A stretch of DNA of 54,739 nucleotides, taken from assembly GCA_013140715.1 (NCBI GenBank), contig JABFSG010000058.1, positions 1 to 54,739 of the forward strand, read 5' to 3'. Origin of the DNA: Nitrospiraceae bacterium (GTDB lineage: Bacteria > Nitrospirota > Nitrospiria > Nitrospirales > Nitrospiraceae). The notes beneath the pieces are model-generated. The model saw nothing but the letters and a program-made list of their open reading frames with translations. It was not told the origin of the DNA and did not search any database. A program made the translations under genes and the position numbers. Below, piece after piece: positions 8,429-16,448 of this stretch; position 1 is the first letter of the stretch, and every line of letters begins with the position of its first letter.

Positions 8429-9553
8429 ATGGAAGCTTGGAGACGCATACTTGCTGACAGCATCGTGAAGCCAAAAGACTTGGCTGACCGGCTGGGTGTC
8501 GACGCCAAAGAAATCGAAGCCATCGTGGGCGACTATCCGATGCGCATTACCCCCACGGTAATGGCGACGATCAAAGAAAAGGGCGACGCCATTTGGAAAC
8601 AGGTAGTCCCGGACATCGCAGAAATGGACGACTTCGAAGCGGAAGACGATCCGCTAGAGGAAGATCTCATGAGTCCGGTCCCGCATCTCGTCCATCGCTA
8701 TCCGGACCGCGTGCTGCTAATGGTGACGAACCAGTGCCCGATCTATTGTCGATTCTGCACCAGAAAACGGCTGGTCGGGAAACCGGGATTCCTCAAGAAA
8801 GGCGAGCTCGACCAGGCCATCGCCTATCTGCGCGAGCATACCGAAGTGCGCGACGTCATTCTCTCCGGCGGCGACCCCCTGCTCCTGCCGGATCATCTAT
8901 TGGAACGGATCCTGAAGGCCCTGCGCACGATTCCGCATCTGGAACTGATTCGTCTCGGATCGCGCGTGCCTGGCACGTTGCCAGAGCGGATCACGCCGGA
9001 GCTCTGCGCCATCGTCAAGAAATACCACCCCATTTATATGAATCTGCATTTCAACCACCCGGACGAATTGACCCCGGCAGTGAAAACAGCCTGCGGAATG
9101 TTGGCCGATGCCGGCGTGCCACTCGGCGCACAAACCGTGCTGCTCAAGGGGGTCAACGACGATCCCGATATCATGAAACGCTTGATGCATCAGCTGCTGC
9201 TCGCTCGCATCAAGCCCTACTATCTCTACCAAGCGGACCTGACCAAGGGCACAAATCACTTCCGCACCACGGTCGAGACGGGGCTCAACATCATCAAGTC
9301 GTTGCAGGGCCACACCAGCGGAATGGCGGTCCCGCATTTCGTGATCGATGCGCCGGGCGGCGGCGGCAAGATTCCCTTACTCCCCAGCGACTATATGGTG
9401 CACATGGATGCCGAGGGGGTCCTCTTGAAGAACTATGAAAACAAGGCGTTTCACTATCCTCAACCGACCCAGGGATCCATGCGGGAACTGCCGATGGTCA
9501 ACGCGGGACCGGTCCTGGAATCCTGCAGCAATGGAGCACACGACGACCTGTGA
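8429..9553 (+). CDS. KamA family radical SAM lysine 2,3-aminomutase-like enzyme
   Basis: This 374-residue radical SAM enzyme has the 4Fe-4S motif CPIYCRFC (Cys 103, 107 and 110). The PLP lysine is K314 in PGGGGK. Both aspartates that bind the lysine substrate in clostridial aminomutase have counterparts here, D270 (YLYQAD) and D307 (VIDAPG), at spacings of 44 and 7 from the PLP lysine that match my memory of the clostridial enzyme. It should interconvert alpha- and beta-lysine or act as an EpmB-like enzyme on elongation factor P. No EpmA or EF-P gene is nearby. AAGGAG precedes the ATG. Its stop overlaps the next start as GTGA. Confidence 0.88.
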   Translation: MEAWRRILADSIVKPKDLADRLGVDAKEIEAIVGDYPMRITPTVMATIKEKGDAIWKQVVPDIAEMDDFEAEDDPLEEDLMSPVPHLVHRYPDRVLLMVTNQCPIYCRFCTRKRLVGKPGFLKKGELDQAIAYLREHTEVRDVILSGGDPLLLPDHLLERILKALRTIPHLELIRLGSRVPGTLPERITPELCAIVKKYHPIYMNLHFNHPDELTPAVKTACGMLADAGVPLGAQTVLLKGVNDDPDIMKRLMHQLLLARIKPYYLYQADLTKGTNHFRTTVETGLNIIKSLQGHTSGMAVPHFVIDAPGGGGKIPLLPSDYMVHMDAEGVLLKNYENKAFHYPQPTQGSMRELPMVNAGPVLESCSNGAHDDL

Positions 9554-10701
9554 GCGCCAGAACCACACAGGGCATTTTGCCCTACCAGCAGATCAAGCAA
9601 CTGATCGCGAGCGGCGCCATCCATGCCGACGTACCGATTGAAGACCGACAGATTCAGCCGGCCAGTCTCGATCTTCGTCTCGGACGCAAAGCCTACCGGT
9701 TGATCAGCAGCTTTCTGCCGGAATTGTCAGAGATCACGAGCCGGCTCAATATCCTGGACTTCTACCAATCCGACCTCGTGATGTACGAGATGGACCTGAC
9801 TGAAGGGGCCATTCTCGAAAAGGGCCACGTCTATTTGGTGCCGCTGCTGGAGCGTGTCGCGTTGCCCAAAACTCTCCGGGCGCGAACCAATCCCAAAAGT
9901 ACGACCGGACGCTTGGACGTCTTTACTCGCGTCGTGACCGATCTCAACACGGGATTCGATGAAATCAGAGCCGGCTATTCCGGGCCTCTCTATCTGGAAA
10001 TCGTCCCGCGCTCGTTTGCCGTCAAGGTAAAGACCGGCTATTCTCTCAATCAAATCCGCTTTGTCCACGGCAGCGCGACCGTCTCGGACCGGTCCCTGCA
10101 GACGCTTCACAAACGAGAGCCCCTGCTATACCACAACCTCCCGGCGAAGCAGGCGCTGGAGACCCGCGAACTCCGAACGGATCGTGGCCTGTTTCTACGC
10201 ATCGACCTGAAGGGAGACGACCGAAGCGACTCGCCGATTATCGGCTATCGGGCGAAGAAGAATAGTCACGTCATCGATCTCTCGAAGGTCGGGCATTATG
10301 CGGCGCTGGACTTCTGGGAACCGCTCTACCGTCACCGCCAGGAGAGTCTTCTTCTGGAACCGGAAGAGTTTTACATCCTCGCATCGAAAGAACGAATTCG
10401 CGTTCCTGCCGGTTACGCAGCCGAGATGGTCGCGTTCGAAGCGGCCTGTGGCGAGTTACGGACCCACTACGCCGGGTTTTTCGATCCCGGATTCGGATAC
10501 GGTCGCGGAGAATTGCACGGCACCCAAGTGGTCCTGGAAGTCCGCCCCCACGACGTGCCCTTCCTGATCCATGATGGACAAACGTTCTTCAAGGTTGTAT
10601 ACGACAGGATGCTCGCACGCCCCAGCCAGCTCTATGGTACGGCTCTCGGATCCTCGTACCAGCGCCAAGGCCTGACCCTGAGCAAACATTTTAAGATCTA
10701 G
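9550..10701 (+). CDS. Two-domain 2'-deoxycytidine 5'-triphosphate deaminase-like protein
   Basis: This 383-residue protein is of the longer dCTP deaminase type, with two dUTPase-fold halves. The N-terminal half has the substrate segment IQPASLDLRLG and the core NPKSTTGRLDVFTRVVTD...GYSGPLYLEIVPRSFAVKVKTGYSLNQIRFV. The C-terminal half repeats the fold (IRVPAGYAAEMVAFE, HYAGFFDPGFGYG, TQVVLEVRPHDVPFLI). It should make dUTP from dCTP for thymidylate synthesis. The GTG start at 9550 overlaps the KamA stop, so translation is coupled, although no shared pathway with KamA is evident. A 9-bp-periodic palindrome follows the stop. Confidence 0.85.
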   Translation: MSARTTQGILPYQQIKQLIASGAIHADVPIEDRQIQPASLDLRLGRKAYRLISSFLPELSEITSRLNILDFYQSDLVMYEMDLTEGAILEKGHVYLVPLLERVALPKTLRARTNPKSTTGRLDVFTRVVTDLNTGFDEIRAGYSGPLYLEIVPRSFAVKVKTGYSLNQIRFVHGSATVSDRSLQTLHKREPLLYHNLPAKQALETRELRTDRGLFLRIDLKGDDRSDSPIIGYRAKKNSHVIDLSKVGHYAALDFWEPLYRHRQESLLLEPEEFYILASKERIRVPAGYAAEMVAFEAACGELRTHYAGFFDPGFGYGRGELHGTQVVLEVRPHDVPFLIHDGQTFFKVVYDRMLARPSQLYGTALGSSYQRQGLTLSKHFKI

Positions 10702-10738
10702 CAGGATGCTCGGCACCCATGAAGCGGGAGAACCGGCG

Positions 10739-10812
10739 GGTTTGTCTAGTTTGTTTCGTTTATTTCGTTGAACCAGAAAAACCAAAGAAACCAGATGAAC
10801 CAAATAAACCTT
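10739..10812. repeat. 9-bp-periodic imperfect palindrome, copy 2
   Basis: The left arm is TTTGTCTAGTTTGTTTCG and onward; the right arm is AACCAGAAAAACCAAAGAAA and onward, with ACCARA recurring every nine bases. Many left-right differences are G:T pairs, so on the plus strand the RNA stem would be kept by G-U wobbles. It follows the dCTP deaminase stop by 38 bp and precedes the small membrane protein gene. Confidence 0.75.
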
Positions 10813-10844
10813 GCACCAACGCGTAAGTTAGGAACCGTCTGACC

Positions 10845-11228
10845 ATGCTGCCAGAGCCGACGAACGAACCGGAGCGACGCAACCCAGAGGAGGACTCCGG
10901 AGGCGATAATCAGATGCGCGTCGCCGGAATGATCGTGGGCATTGCCCTCATTTTCCTCGGGTTTCTCGACATCTTTCTCTCGATCAGCGGGGGATTCGAG
11001 ATCGACGTCATTCCCTTCATGATTTACTTCGCTGGAATTGCCGTGTGGGCGAATGCGGTTATTGAAAATACAACTTTCCGCTACAGCATCATCGGCGGCG
11101 CGCTCCTACTCGCAGCCGTTTTCTATCACTTCGGGGAAGTCCTTTTCTGGCATAAGCAAGTCGTATTTTGGGGCACCGTGATTGTCGTCATGTACTTCAT
11201 GTTCAACGAACCGAAGAAGCCTAAATAG
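10845..11228 (+). CDS. Small integral membrane protein
   Basis: This 127-residue protein has a charged N-terminal tail (MLPEPTNEPERRNPEEDSGG) followed by about four hydrophobic segments: VAGMIVGIALIFLGFLDIFL, VIPFMIYFAGIAVWANAVI, YSIIGGALLLAAVFYHFG and VVFWGTVIVVMYFMF. It ends in a short basic tail. I do not recognise a family. It lies between two 9-bp-periodic palindromes and upstream of the glycosyltransferase genes, with no sign of an operon link to either side. Confidence 0.7.
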   Translation: MLPEPTNEPERRNPEEDSGGDNQMRVAGMIVGIALIFLGFLDIFLSISGGFEIDVIPFMIYFAGIAVWANAVIENTTFRYSIIGGALLLAAVFYHFGEVLFWHKQVVFWGTVIVVMYFMFNEPKKPK

Positions 11229-11237
11229 CAGGAGCCC

Positions 11238-11341
11238 GGTCTGTCTGGTTGGTTTTGTTTATCTGGTTGATTTGGTTCATCCGCTTGGTTCCGTCAATCA
11301 AAAAACCGGACAAACCAAAGGAACCAAACGAACAAGTCTGC
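11238..11341. repeat. 9-bp-periodic imperfect palindrome, copy 3
   Basis: The left arm is CTGTCTGGTTGGTTTTGTTT and onward; the right arm is ACAAACCAAAGGAACCAAAC and onward. The element begins 10 bp after the stop of the small membrane protein gene and ends 10 bp before the glycosyltransferase start, so it fills the whole gap. It has the same periodicity as copies 1, 2, 4 and 5. Confidence 0.75.
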
Positions 11342-11350
11342 TGATGTGTT

Positions 11351-12064
11351 ATGGCGATGCATATTTCGGTGATCATCCCCACGCTGGACGAAGAGCGGAC
11401 CATCTTGGACACACTTGCACGCACCGCATCGCTCGGCTTCGATGAACTCATCGTGGTGGATGGCGGAAGTACCGATGGCACCCACGCGCTCGTCGAATCA
11501 TACCGACTCAACACTCAGGCATCAGCGCTCAGTCCTATACAATGGGTAACTGCTCCCTCTGGACGCGCCCGGCAGATGAACGAAGGCGCGAAGGCCAGTG
11601 GTGGAGAAATCTTGCTCTTTCTCCATGCCGACACGCAGCTTCCCAACGATGCCAAAAAGATAGTAGAAACGACCCTGGCCGATCGACGGATGGTGGGCGG
11701 GCGATTCGATGTCCGGTTCGATCGCCCATCGGGGTGGGGAACGATCATCAGTACCATGATGAACTGGCGGTCAAGGCTGAGCGGCATCGCCACCGGCGAT
11801 CAGGCCCTCTTCGTCCGTCGTCACATTTTCGAACAGATCGGTGGCTTCGCCGATATGCCGTTAATGGAAGATATCGAGTTGTCGCGCAGGCTCAAACGAA
11901 GGGGAACGATCGCGGCCCCCACAGCAACAGTGACGACCTCCTTCCGTCGCTGGGAACAGCACGGACCTTTACAGACAATTCTTCTGATGTGGACGTTGCG
12001 ATTCCTCTACTGGATCGGCATACACCCCCGTACACTGAGTCGATGGTATGGATTGGTTCGGTAA
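11351..12064 (+). CDS. TIGR04283 family glycosyltransferase
   Basis: This 237-residue GT-A fold family 2 glycosyltransferase has ISVIIPTLDEERTI at the N-terminus, the nucleotide-sugar motif VVDGGSTDGT, and FLHADTQLP as the DXD-like metal site. Acceptor-side motifs are GDQALFVRR and LMEDIELSRRLKRRG. Its pattern and size match TIGR04283, named in databases for arsenosugar biosynthesis. That name is not evidence for arsenic chemistry here: no ArsM or ArsS radical SAM gene is nearby. It is separated by 3 bp from the TIGR04282 gene, the usual partner. Confidence 0.88.
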   Translation: MAMHISVIIPTLDEERTILDTLARTASLGFDELIVVDGGSTDGTHALVESYRLNTQASALSPIQWVTAPSGRARQMNEGAKASGGEILLFLHADTQLPNDAKKIVETTLADRRMVGGRFDVRFDRPSGWGTIISTMMNWRSRLSGIATGDQALFVRRHIFEQIGGFADMPLMEDIELSRRLKRRGTIAAPTATVTTSFRRWEQHGPLQTILLMWTLRFLYWIGIHPRTLSRWYGLVR

Positions 12065-12067
12065 TTC

Positions 12068-12829
12068 ATGAAACAGCCTTCCGCTCAGTCGCCTCAAACC
12101 TCCCGCCTCTCACCTCACACGGCATTCGTGATCTTCGCCAAGGCTCCGATTCCTGGCGAGGTAAAGACAAGGCTCTGCCCACCGCTGACCCCAGACGAGG
12201 CGGCCACCCTGCACGGCAGTTTCGTACTCGATATGCTGGAACGATCGACAACTGCGGTCACAAAATTGAAATTGCCGCTGGATCGCTATCTCGCCTGTGC
12301 TCCATCTTCAGCACTCGTGTTTTTCAAGATTATGGAAGAACGTCAACACGTGAAGTTGATCGATCAAGTCGGCGATGACTTGGGAGCGCGCATGTTGCAC
12401 ACGTTTGAGACGCTGTTCGCGCGAGGCTATTCACAGGTCCTGATCGTCGGAACCGACGTACCCACGCTGCCACTTGACCACTATAAACAGGCTCTCGCTT
12501 TCCTGGAGACAAACGATCTTGTGGTGGGTCCAGCCCTCGACGGCGGCTACTACTTGATCGGATTGAAGCGCATGGTTCCCGAGCTCTTCGTGGGAATTCC
12601 CTGGTCAACTGAGAAGGTTCTCGAGACAACCCGGGGGAAAGCCACAACTCTTGGACTCAAGACGGCTCTCCTGCCTCCGTGGAGAGATGTCGATACTATC
12701 GCGGATCTCCGTGCCCTCACCGAATCCAGCGCCCTCGATGCCAAGAAACCGAAGAACGAACAGTCATTTTCGCAGCGTACTGCCGGCACGCTCCAGCTTC
12801 TCGCCAAACGGTTGCAGACACGGGCATGA
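12068..12829 (+). CDS. TIGR04282 (DUF2064) family glycosyltransferase-like protein
   Basis: This 253-residue protein has the DUF2064 pattern of nucleotidyl- or glycosyl-transferases: FVIFAKAPIPGEVKTRLCPPL at the N-terminus, VLIVGTDVPTLPLDHYKQAL and GPALDGGYYLIGLK in the middle, and WSTEKVLETT then WRDVDTIADL near the end. It starts 3 bp after the TIGR04283 gene, so the two form one transcription unit and likely one pathway modifying a sugar acceptor. The tail after about residue 225 is low in similarity to the family and rich in Lys and Gln. Confidence 0.87.
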   Translation: MKQPSAQSPQTSRLSPHTAFVIFAKAPIPGEVKTRLCPPLTPDEAATLHGSFVLDMLERSTTAVTKLKLPLDRYLACAPSSALVFFKIMEERQHVKLIDQVGDDLGARMLHTFETLFARGYSQVLIVGTDVPTLPLDHYKQALAFLETNDLVVGPALDGGYYLIGLKRMVPELFVGIPWSTEKVLETTRGKATTLGLKTALLPPWRDVDTIADLRALTESSALDAKKPKNEQSFSQRTAGTLQLLAKRLQTRA

Positions 12830-12858
12830 TAGATCCATACCAACCATAGGGAATCACC

Positions 12859-13593
12859 ATGAAAGAGCGGGTGGCGCTCATCACAGGCGGGGCAAAAGGC
12901 ATTGGGCGTGGGATTGCCCTCGACCTCGCGGCACAGAAGTGGAAAATCGCCATCTGCTACCGCACCAGCGAAACCGAGGCTCAGAAGACATCCCTTGCGA
13001 TCACGGAACGAGGCGGGCAGGCTATGGCCGTTCGTTGCGACGTATCAGACCCGGTGGCCGCTAAGAATTTGGTCGCACAGGTGGAACAACAGTGGGGGCA
13101 GATCGATGTCTTAATCAATGGAGCCGGCCCCTACCATCGAATCAATCTCTTCGAGGAAACCGTCGAAGGCTGGAACGAGATGTTCGATGGCAACCTCCAC
13201 CCGATTTTCTATCTCGCGCAAGCAATCGCGCCAGGCATGAAGGCTCGAAAATTCGGGCGCATCATCAATTTCGGTATGGCCAATGCCGATCAGATGATTT
13301 CCCAACCGGATGTCACGGCCCATTACATCGCCAAGGCCGGCATCTTGATTCTGACCCGCACCCTGGCCAAACTGTTGGCGCCCCACGGTATTACCGTCAA
13401 TGCAATTTCACCCGGCTTCATCGACTCAGGCAGCGCACCGCCAGAAGAGTTGGCCGGTGTGACCAAACGTATCCCTGCCGGCTATATCGGTACCGTCGAT
13501 GATACAGTGGCGGCCGTGAGGTATTTACTGAGTGACGAAGCGCGCTATGTGAACGGCGCAAATATTCAGATCAGCGGGGCATGGGGAATATGA
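12859..13593 (+). CDS. Short-chain dehydrogenase/reductase with a shifted catalytic tyrosine
   Basis: This 244-residue SDR has the Rossmann motif TGGAKGIGRG (residues 9-18), NGAG (87-90) and the C-terminal ISPGFIDSG, and so looks FabG- or pteridine-reductase-like. The active site is unusual. The conserved lysine K159 (in AKAG) is preceded by Tyr only three residues away (Y156), so the usual YxxxK position is H155. The expected serine position (around 142, in GMANAD) also lacks Ser. Asn112 is kept. NADPH binding looks intact, but standard catalysis is doubtful or altered. GGGAATCACC precedes the ATG. A palindrome begins right at its stop codon. Confidence 0.85.
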   Translation: MKERVALITGGAKGIGRGIALDLAAQKWKIAICYRTSETEAQKTSLAITERGGQAMAVRCDVSDPVAAKNLVAQVEQQWGQIDVLINGAGPYHRINLFEETVEGWNEMFDGNLHPIFYLAQAIAPGMKARKFGRIINFGMANADQMISQPDVTAHYIAKAGILILTRTLAKLLAPHGITVNAISPGFIDSGSAPPEELAGVTKRIPAGYIGTVDDTVAAVRYLLSDEARYVNGANIQISGAWGI

Positions 13594-13696
13594 GGGGTAG
13601 CCTGAGTGCCTTTCTTGCTCGCAGAACGCGCACGCTCAGAAGGTGCTCGTTCGATGCACGCAGTCAAAGGGCACTTCAGGCCTCCCTCTTGGGAGG
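13592..13696. repeat. Stop-codon-abutting palindrome, copy 1
   Basis: GAGGGGTAGCCTGAGTGCC at the left pairs with GGGCACTTCAGGCCTCCCTC at the right. Between them is TTGCTCGCAGAACGCGCACG and a second inner stem. The right arm can instead pair locally (CCTCCC-TCTT-GGGAGG, 13681-13696), so two exclusive folds are possible. The element starts inside the SDR stop codon. A second, diverged copy begins at the next gene's stop (14134). Confidence 0.7.
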
Positions 13697-13729
13697 AGTG
13701 AGGGAAAAAGAGGACATGAGGGAGGGCTT

Positions 13730-14134
13730 ATGAAATCTGAACAGGAGCGGATAGCACATGGCCGATTTGTCCAAGCCTTACAGCATGAACATCTGATCTG
13801 CGCAAAGCCTGGGTGCGGCGGAGCGATGGATGTTGCGGATCACTCTCTGCACGATGCCCACATCAAAACCTACCACGCGGAGTGTGAGCGCTGCCATGGG
13901 AAGGAAACGATCACGGGTGTAGAACAGACTTCCCCGCCCTGGGATGTCGCCTCATTCACCATGATGGCCGAAATGCATCTCCTCCACGAACAACCGACTT
14001 GTCCCTTCGACGACACCCCCATCACCTTTACCTCCATGCCGAACCCTCGACGCAAGGCTCGCTACCGCCTCTCCTGCTTCTACTGCGGAAGACATGCTGA
14101 ATTGAATTGGCCGCCGCCGGAAGCAAAAAGATAA
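13730..14134 (+). CDS. Zinc-ribbon-like cysteine-rich protein
   Basis: From the ATG at 13730, preceded by GAGGGAGGG, the protein has 134 residues. An earlier in-frame start at 13643 would translate part of the palindromic repeat and is not used. It has four Cys pairs or near-pairs: CAKPGCGG, CERC, CPFDD and CFYC, spaced as for two zinc ribbons. I do not recognise a named family. It is likely a metal-binding cytosolic protein. A palindrome of the same family as at 13592 abuts its stop. Confidence 0.7.
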   Translation: MKSEQERIAHGRFVQALQHEHLICAKPGCGGAMDVADHSLHDAHIKTYHAECERCHGKETITGVEQTSPPWDVASFTMMAEMHLLHEQPTCPFDDTPITFTSMPNPRRKARYRLSCFYCGRHAELNWPPPEAKR

Positions 14135-14232
14135 GGGATGGAGCCTGATGGTCTTCTGTGCTCGCGCAACGCGCGGCCTCCGAAGGCCCTCGTTGGACGC
14201 GCGCAGTAGAAGATCAACAGCCCCCATCCCTT
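14134..14232. repeat. Stop-codon-abutting palindrome, copy 2
   Basis: AGGGATGGAGCCTGATGGTC at the left pairs with GATCAACAGCCCCCATCCCT at the right, with a central region TGCTCGCGCAACGCGCGGCC that resembles the centre of the copy at 13592. It begins with the last base of the zinc-ribbon gene's TAA. Sequence outside the central block differs between the copies, but the architecture and stop-codon placement are the same. Confidence 0.7.
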
Positions 14233-14816
14233 GAAGAGAGAACGAGCGAGCTTGGAGGGAACATCCTATATAATGGCGGGTGTCACGCTGAAGTGCGGGT
14301 GAAGAATGCCGCCGCCTAATCTAATCTGGATCGTCTACGGTCTCTGCCATTAAGACGGAAGTGTCAGGTCAAGCAATGCCCCTCAGTGCCTACGCATTCA
14401 GCTCAACTATTGGTTCCTGGCGCCTTTCTCTTCCTCCATCTCTGGAGTAGGCATGTATTCTATTAACGCTTAGTATGGTTCCGCAAACAATGCGGACTTT
14501 TGAACCCCTGTCCGTATAACTCGCCTCGGAACTCTCGCCGAGGCGTGGTGAACTCCTTCATACTCTACGGCTTCCTACCCATACAACAAGGTTACTAACA
14601 TGACGCTCGACCGAGCCCACTCATGACTTATTGCGCCCATCAAGCAAGCATGGAGACAAGTTTTGGGGTCGACCATTAGTATCAACTCATGCTCTGAGCA
14701 TACCGGCAAGACGTGTTGGATCTTCCGTCATCGCGCGCCCAGCTAGTCAGAAGCTACAGAATCGGCGGAAGTTTTGCGGAGCTGCGATAGGCTCGGTTTA
14801 CTGACGAAGTCTTCGC
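14233..14816. other. 584-bp non-coding stretch, possibly structured
   Basis: No convincing coding frame is present on either strand. A TATATAAT box lies at 14267-14274, without a clear -35. A perfect 8-bp stem, CGCCTCGG/CCGAGGCG with an 8-base loop, lies at 14522-14545. A transcribed non-coding RNA is possible but I recognise no family. Confidence 0.4.
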
Positions 14817-15050
14817 TTAGCGCACCGGTTGTGCGACCGACACCCGGTATTCGCAGGGGCGAATGAGTGTCAGCGAAACTTTTCCTGTCCGGCTAAGGCG
14901 ATCCACTGAAAAGAATACCTGCTCCCAGCAGGCGCCTGTCAGGCCTATGAGACCTTCTATGGTTTGCGCCCCTTTTCGCTTCAGAAGTAGCAGCATTTTT
15001 CGATCGACTGATTCTTGGCTGGAAGGCTGTTTGCTTGTAGATCTCATCAT
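14817..15050 (-). CDS. Small winged-helix-like protein
   Basis: From the ATG at 15050, directly preceded by AAGGAGGGGG, the protein has 77 residues. A longer frame to 15080 lacks such a site. The sequence SVDRKMLLLLKRKGAQTIEGLIGLTGACWEQVFFSVDRLSRTGKVSLT has the helix-turn-helix and wing pattern of small winged-helix DNA-binding proteins, ending in a beta hairpin (CEYRVSV). No partner gene is evident. It is minus-strand and 144 bp from the stop of the lipoprotein gene. Confidence 0.65.
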   Translation of the reverse strand: MMRSTSKQPSSQESVDRKMLLLLKRKGAQTIEGLIGLTGACWEQVFFSVDRLSRTGKVSLTLIRPCEYRVSVAQPVR

Positions 15051-15194
15051 CCCCCTCCTTCGCAGAAAGGTGAGAAGCAATGTGGCAGATACTTTTTCGC
15101 GATTATGCGCTGAGTTCGGTTTCTTACAAGGAATTCGTAAAAATACGCAGACGGCAGAGGTCTGTAGGTAGAAAGATGCGTGTACCGAGGACCG

Positions 15195-16346
15195 CTACAG
15201 AAGCCGCTGAATCGAAAATCCAAGTCTCGCCAGGCAGGGCTCCAGCTCGGGTTTTGCGGCTCTGGTCACCACGAAGGCTGCCGGCACATGTTCCCAATGC
15301 CGCAAGTCTGGACGCAATGCGCCTTCCATCACAGCCGGTGCGGTGCGCATCAAAGCCACTCCCCCGACTATCGAGAGTTCACAGAGCCCCCCGTTTCCCT
15401 TGGCTGCGGCATCGAGCATGCAGCCTCCGACCATGACGCCGGCTCCTGCCGCTAGAGGAACCAGACTATAGGTCAAGCCTACCGGCAACCGAACCCAGGC
15501 CTGCACATTCAAGAGCGGGTGATAGCCATGGCTATGGCGGATCGCCACCTTGTCGAACCAACTCTTCGTGGACAACCGCACACCTGTGTCGGATTGGCAG
15601 GCTGGCAGGAATTCTTCGTTCGCCTTCACGGAGAAATATCCGCTGGTAGATCCAAAAAACTTCAGATCCCAGATGAGATCGGGGAATCGACCGATTCCAT
15701 AGACGTGCCATGGCTCGCTGAAATCCTGCCCTTCATCGATCCGATCCACCTGCCTCGCTGCGAATAGCCGGGCTTCGTTCTGCCGGCCTTTCCACATGAC
15801 ACCCAGATCTCTCAACCGGAGCCAATCGACACGCGCTTCATTCACTTCCCCCACCCGCTCCCATAACACAGCGGACAGGAGGAGATTCACCGGGTCTTCA
15901 CCGTAATTGTAGAGCGGCGTAAATAATTCATGATCCAGTTGCCTGAGTTCGACCTTTGCCTCCTCCGGTTTCTGCAGGTTCGCGTAACTCGCCGCCAGCA
16001 ACAGGCTGAGATAGCCTCGCTCATAACTTTCCATCACATAATCGATGAAAGAGCCCTCCGGCACGAAGACATTGGTAGTCTCCTTCATGAGGGAGAAAGT
16101 CTTATGCCGAAATTCCGACCGGGCCTTCTCGCCATGAACAATCACCGTGCCATAACAGCGTCCCGCAAAGGCATCGGCCAGCCGGTTGAGGGTATCGATC
16201 CTGTCGGAAAGATCGATCTGCCGTTCAATCTCCTGGCAAGGCAGCTTTTGAAAGGCCCGCTCGCCTCCGGTCTGACAACCGGCGAGACCGATCGACAGAC
16301 CTATGGCTAAGACAATTGTCCAGCGAGACTTGTGCCGGATCATCAA
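15195..16346 (-). CDS. TPR-like outer-membrane lipoprotein
   Basis: This 383-residue protein has a lipoprotein signal peptide, TIVLAIGLSIGLAGC, with the modified Cys near residue 24. The middle part (ESYERGYLSLLLAASYANLQ, LLSAVLWERVGEVNEARVDWLRL) has alpha-helical repeat character and resembles COG3014 lipoproteins. Near the end is a hydrophobic glycine-rich segment (GLTYSLVPLAAGAGVMVGG), which may be membrane-inserted. The function is unknown. GAGG lies upstream of the double ATG start. It is the next minus-strand gene after rluE-like, 102 bp away. Confidence 0.7.
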   Translation of the reverse strand: MMIRHKSRWTIVLAIGLSIGLAGCQTGGERAFQKLPCQEIERQIDLSDRIDTLNRLADAFAGRCYGTVIVHGEKARSEFRHKTFSLMKETTNVFVPEGSFIDYVMESYERGYLSLLLAASYANLQKPEEAKVELRQLDHELFTPLYNYGEDPVNLLLSAVLWERVGEVNEARVDWLRLRDLGVMWKGRQNEARLFAARQVDRIDEGQDFSEPWHVYGIGRFPDLIWDLKFFGSTSGYFSVKANEEFLPACQSDTGVRLSTKSWFDKVAIRHSHGYHPLLNVQAWVRLPVGLTYSLVPLAAGAGVMVGGCMLDAAAKGNGGLCELSIVGGVALMRTAPAVMEGALRPDLRHWEHVPAAFVVTRAAKPELEPCLARLGFSIQRLL

Positions 16347-16448
16347 ACCTCAGACCTCCGCCTTATCGATATACGCCAATCCAATGCTACATCAGCCTGA
16401 TTACAAGCATCACAGATTGTGGAAGAAATCTCGGAGCAGCGCCAGGAT

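Noticed and set aside
8593-9438. 281-codon frame inside the KamA gene
   Set aside because: It is a shifted reading of a well-supported radical SAM enzyme; composition is Arg- and Gly-rich as expected for a shadow.
14670-14700. Short resemblance to the antisense of the 5' end of 23S rRNA
   Set aside because: Only about 15 bases are similar and nothing further follows, so no rRNA fragment is called.
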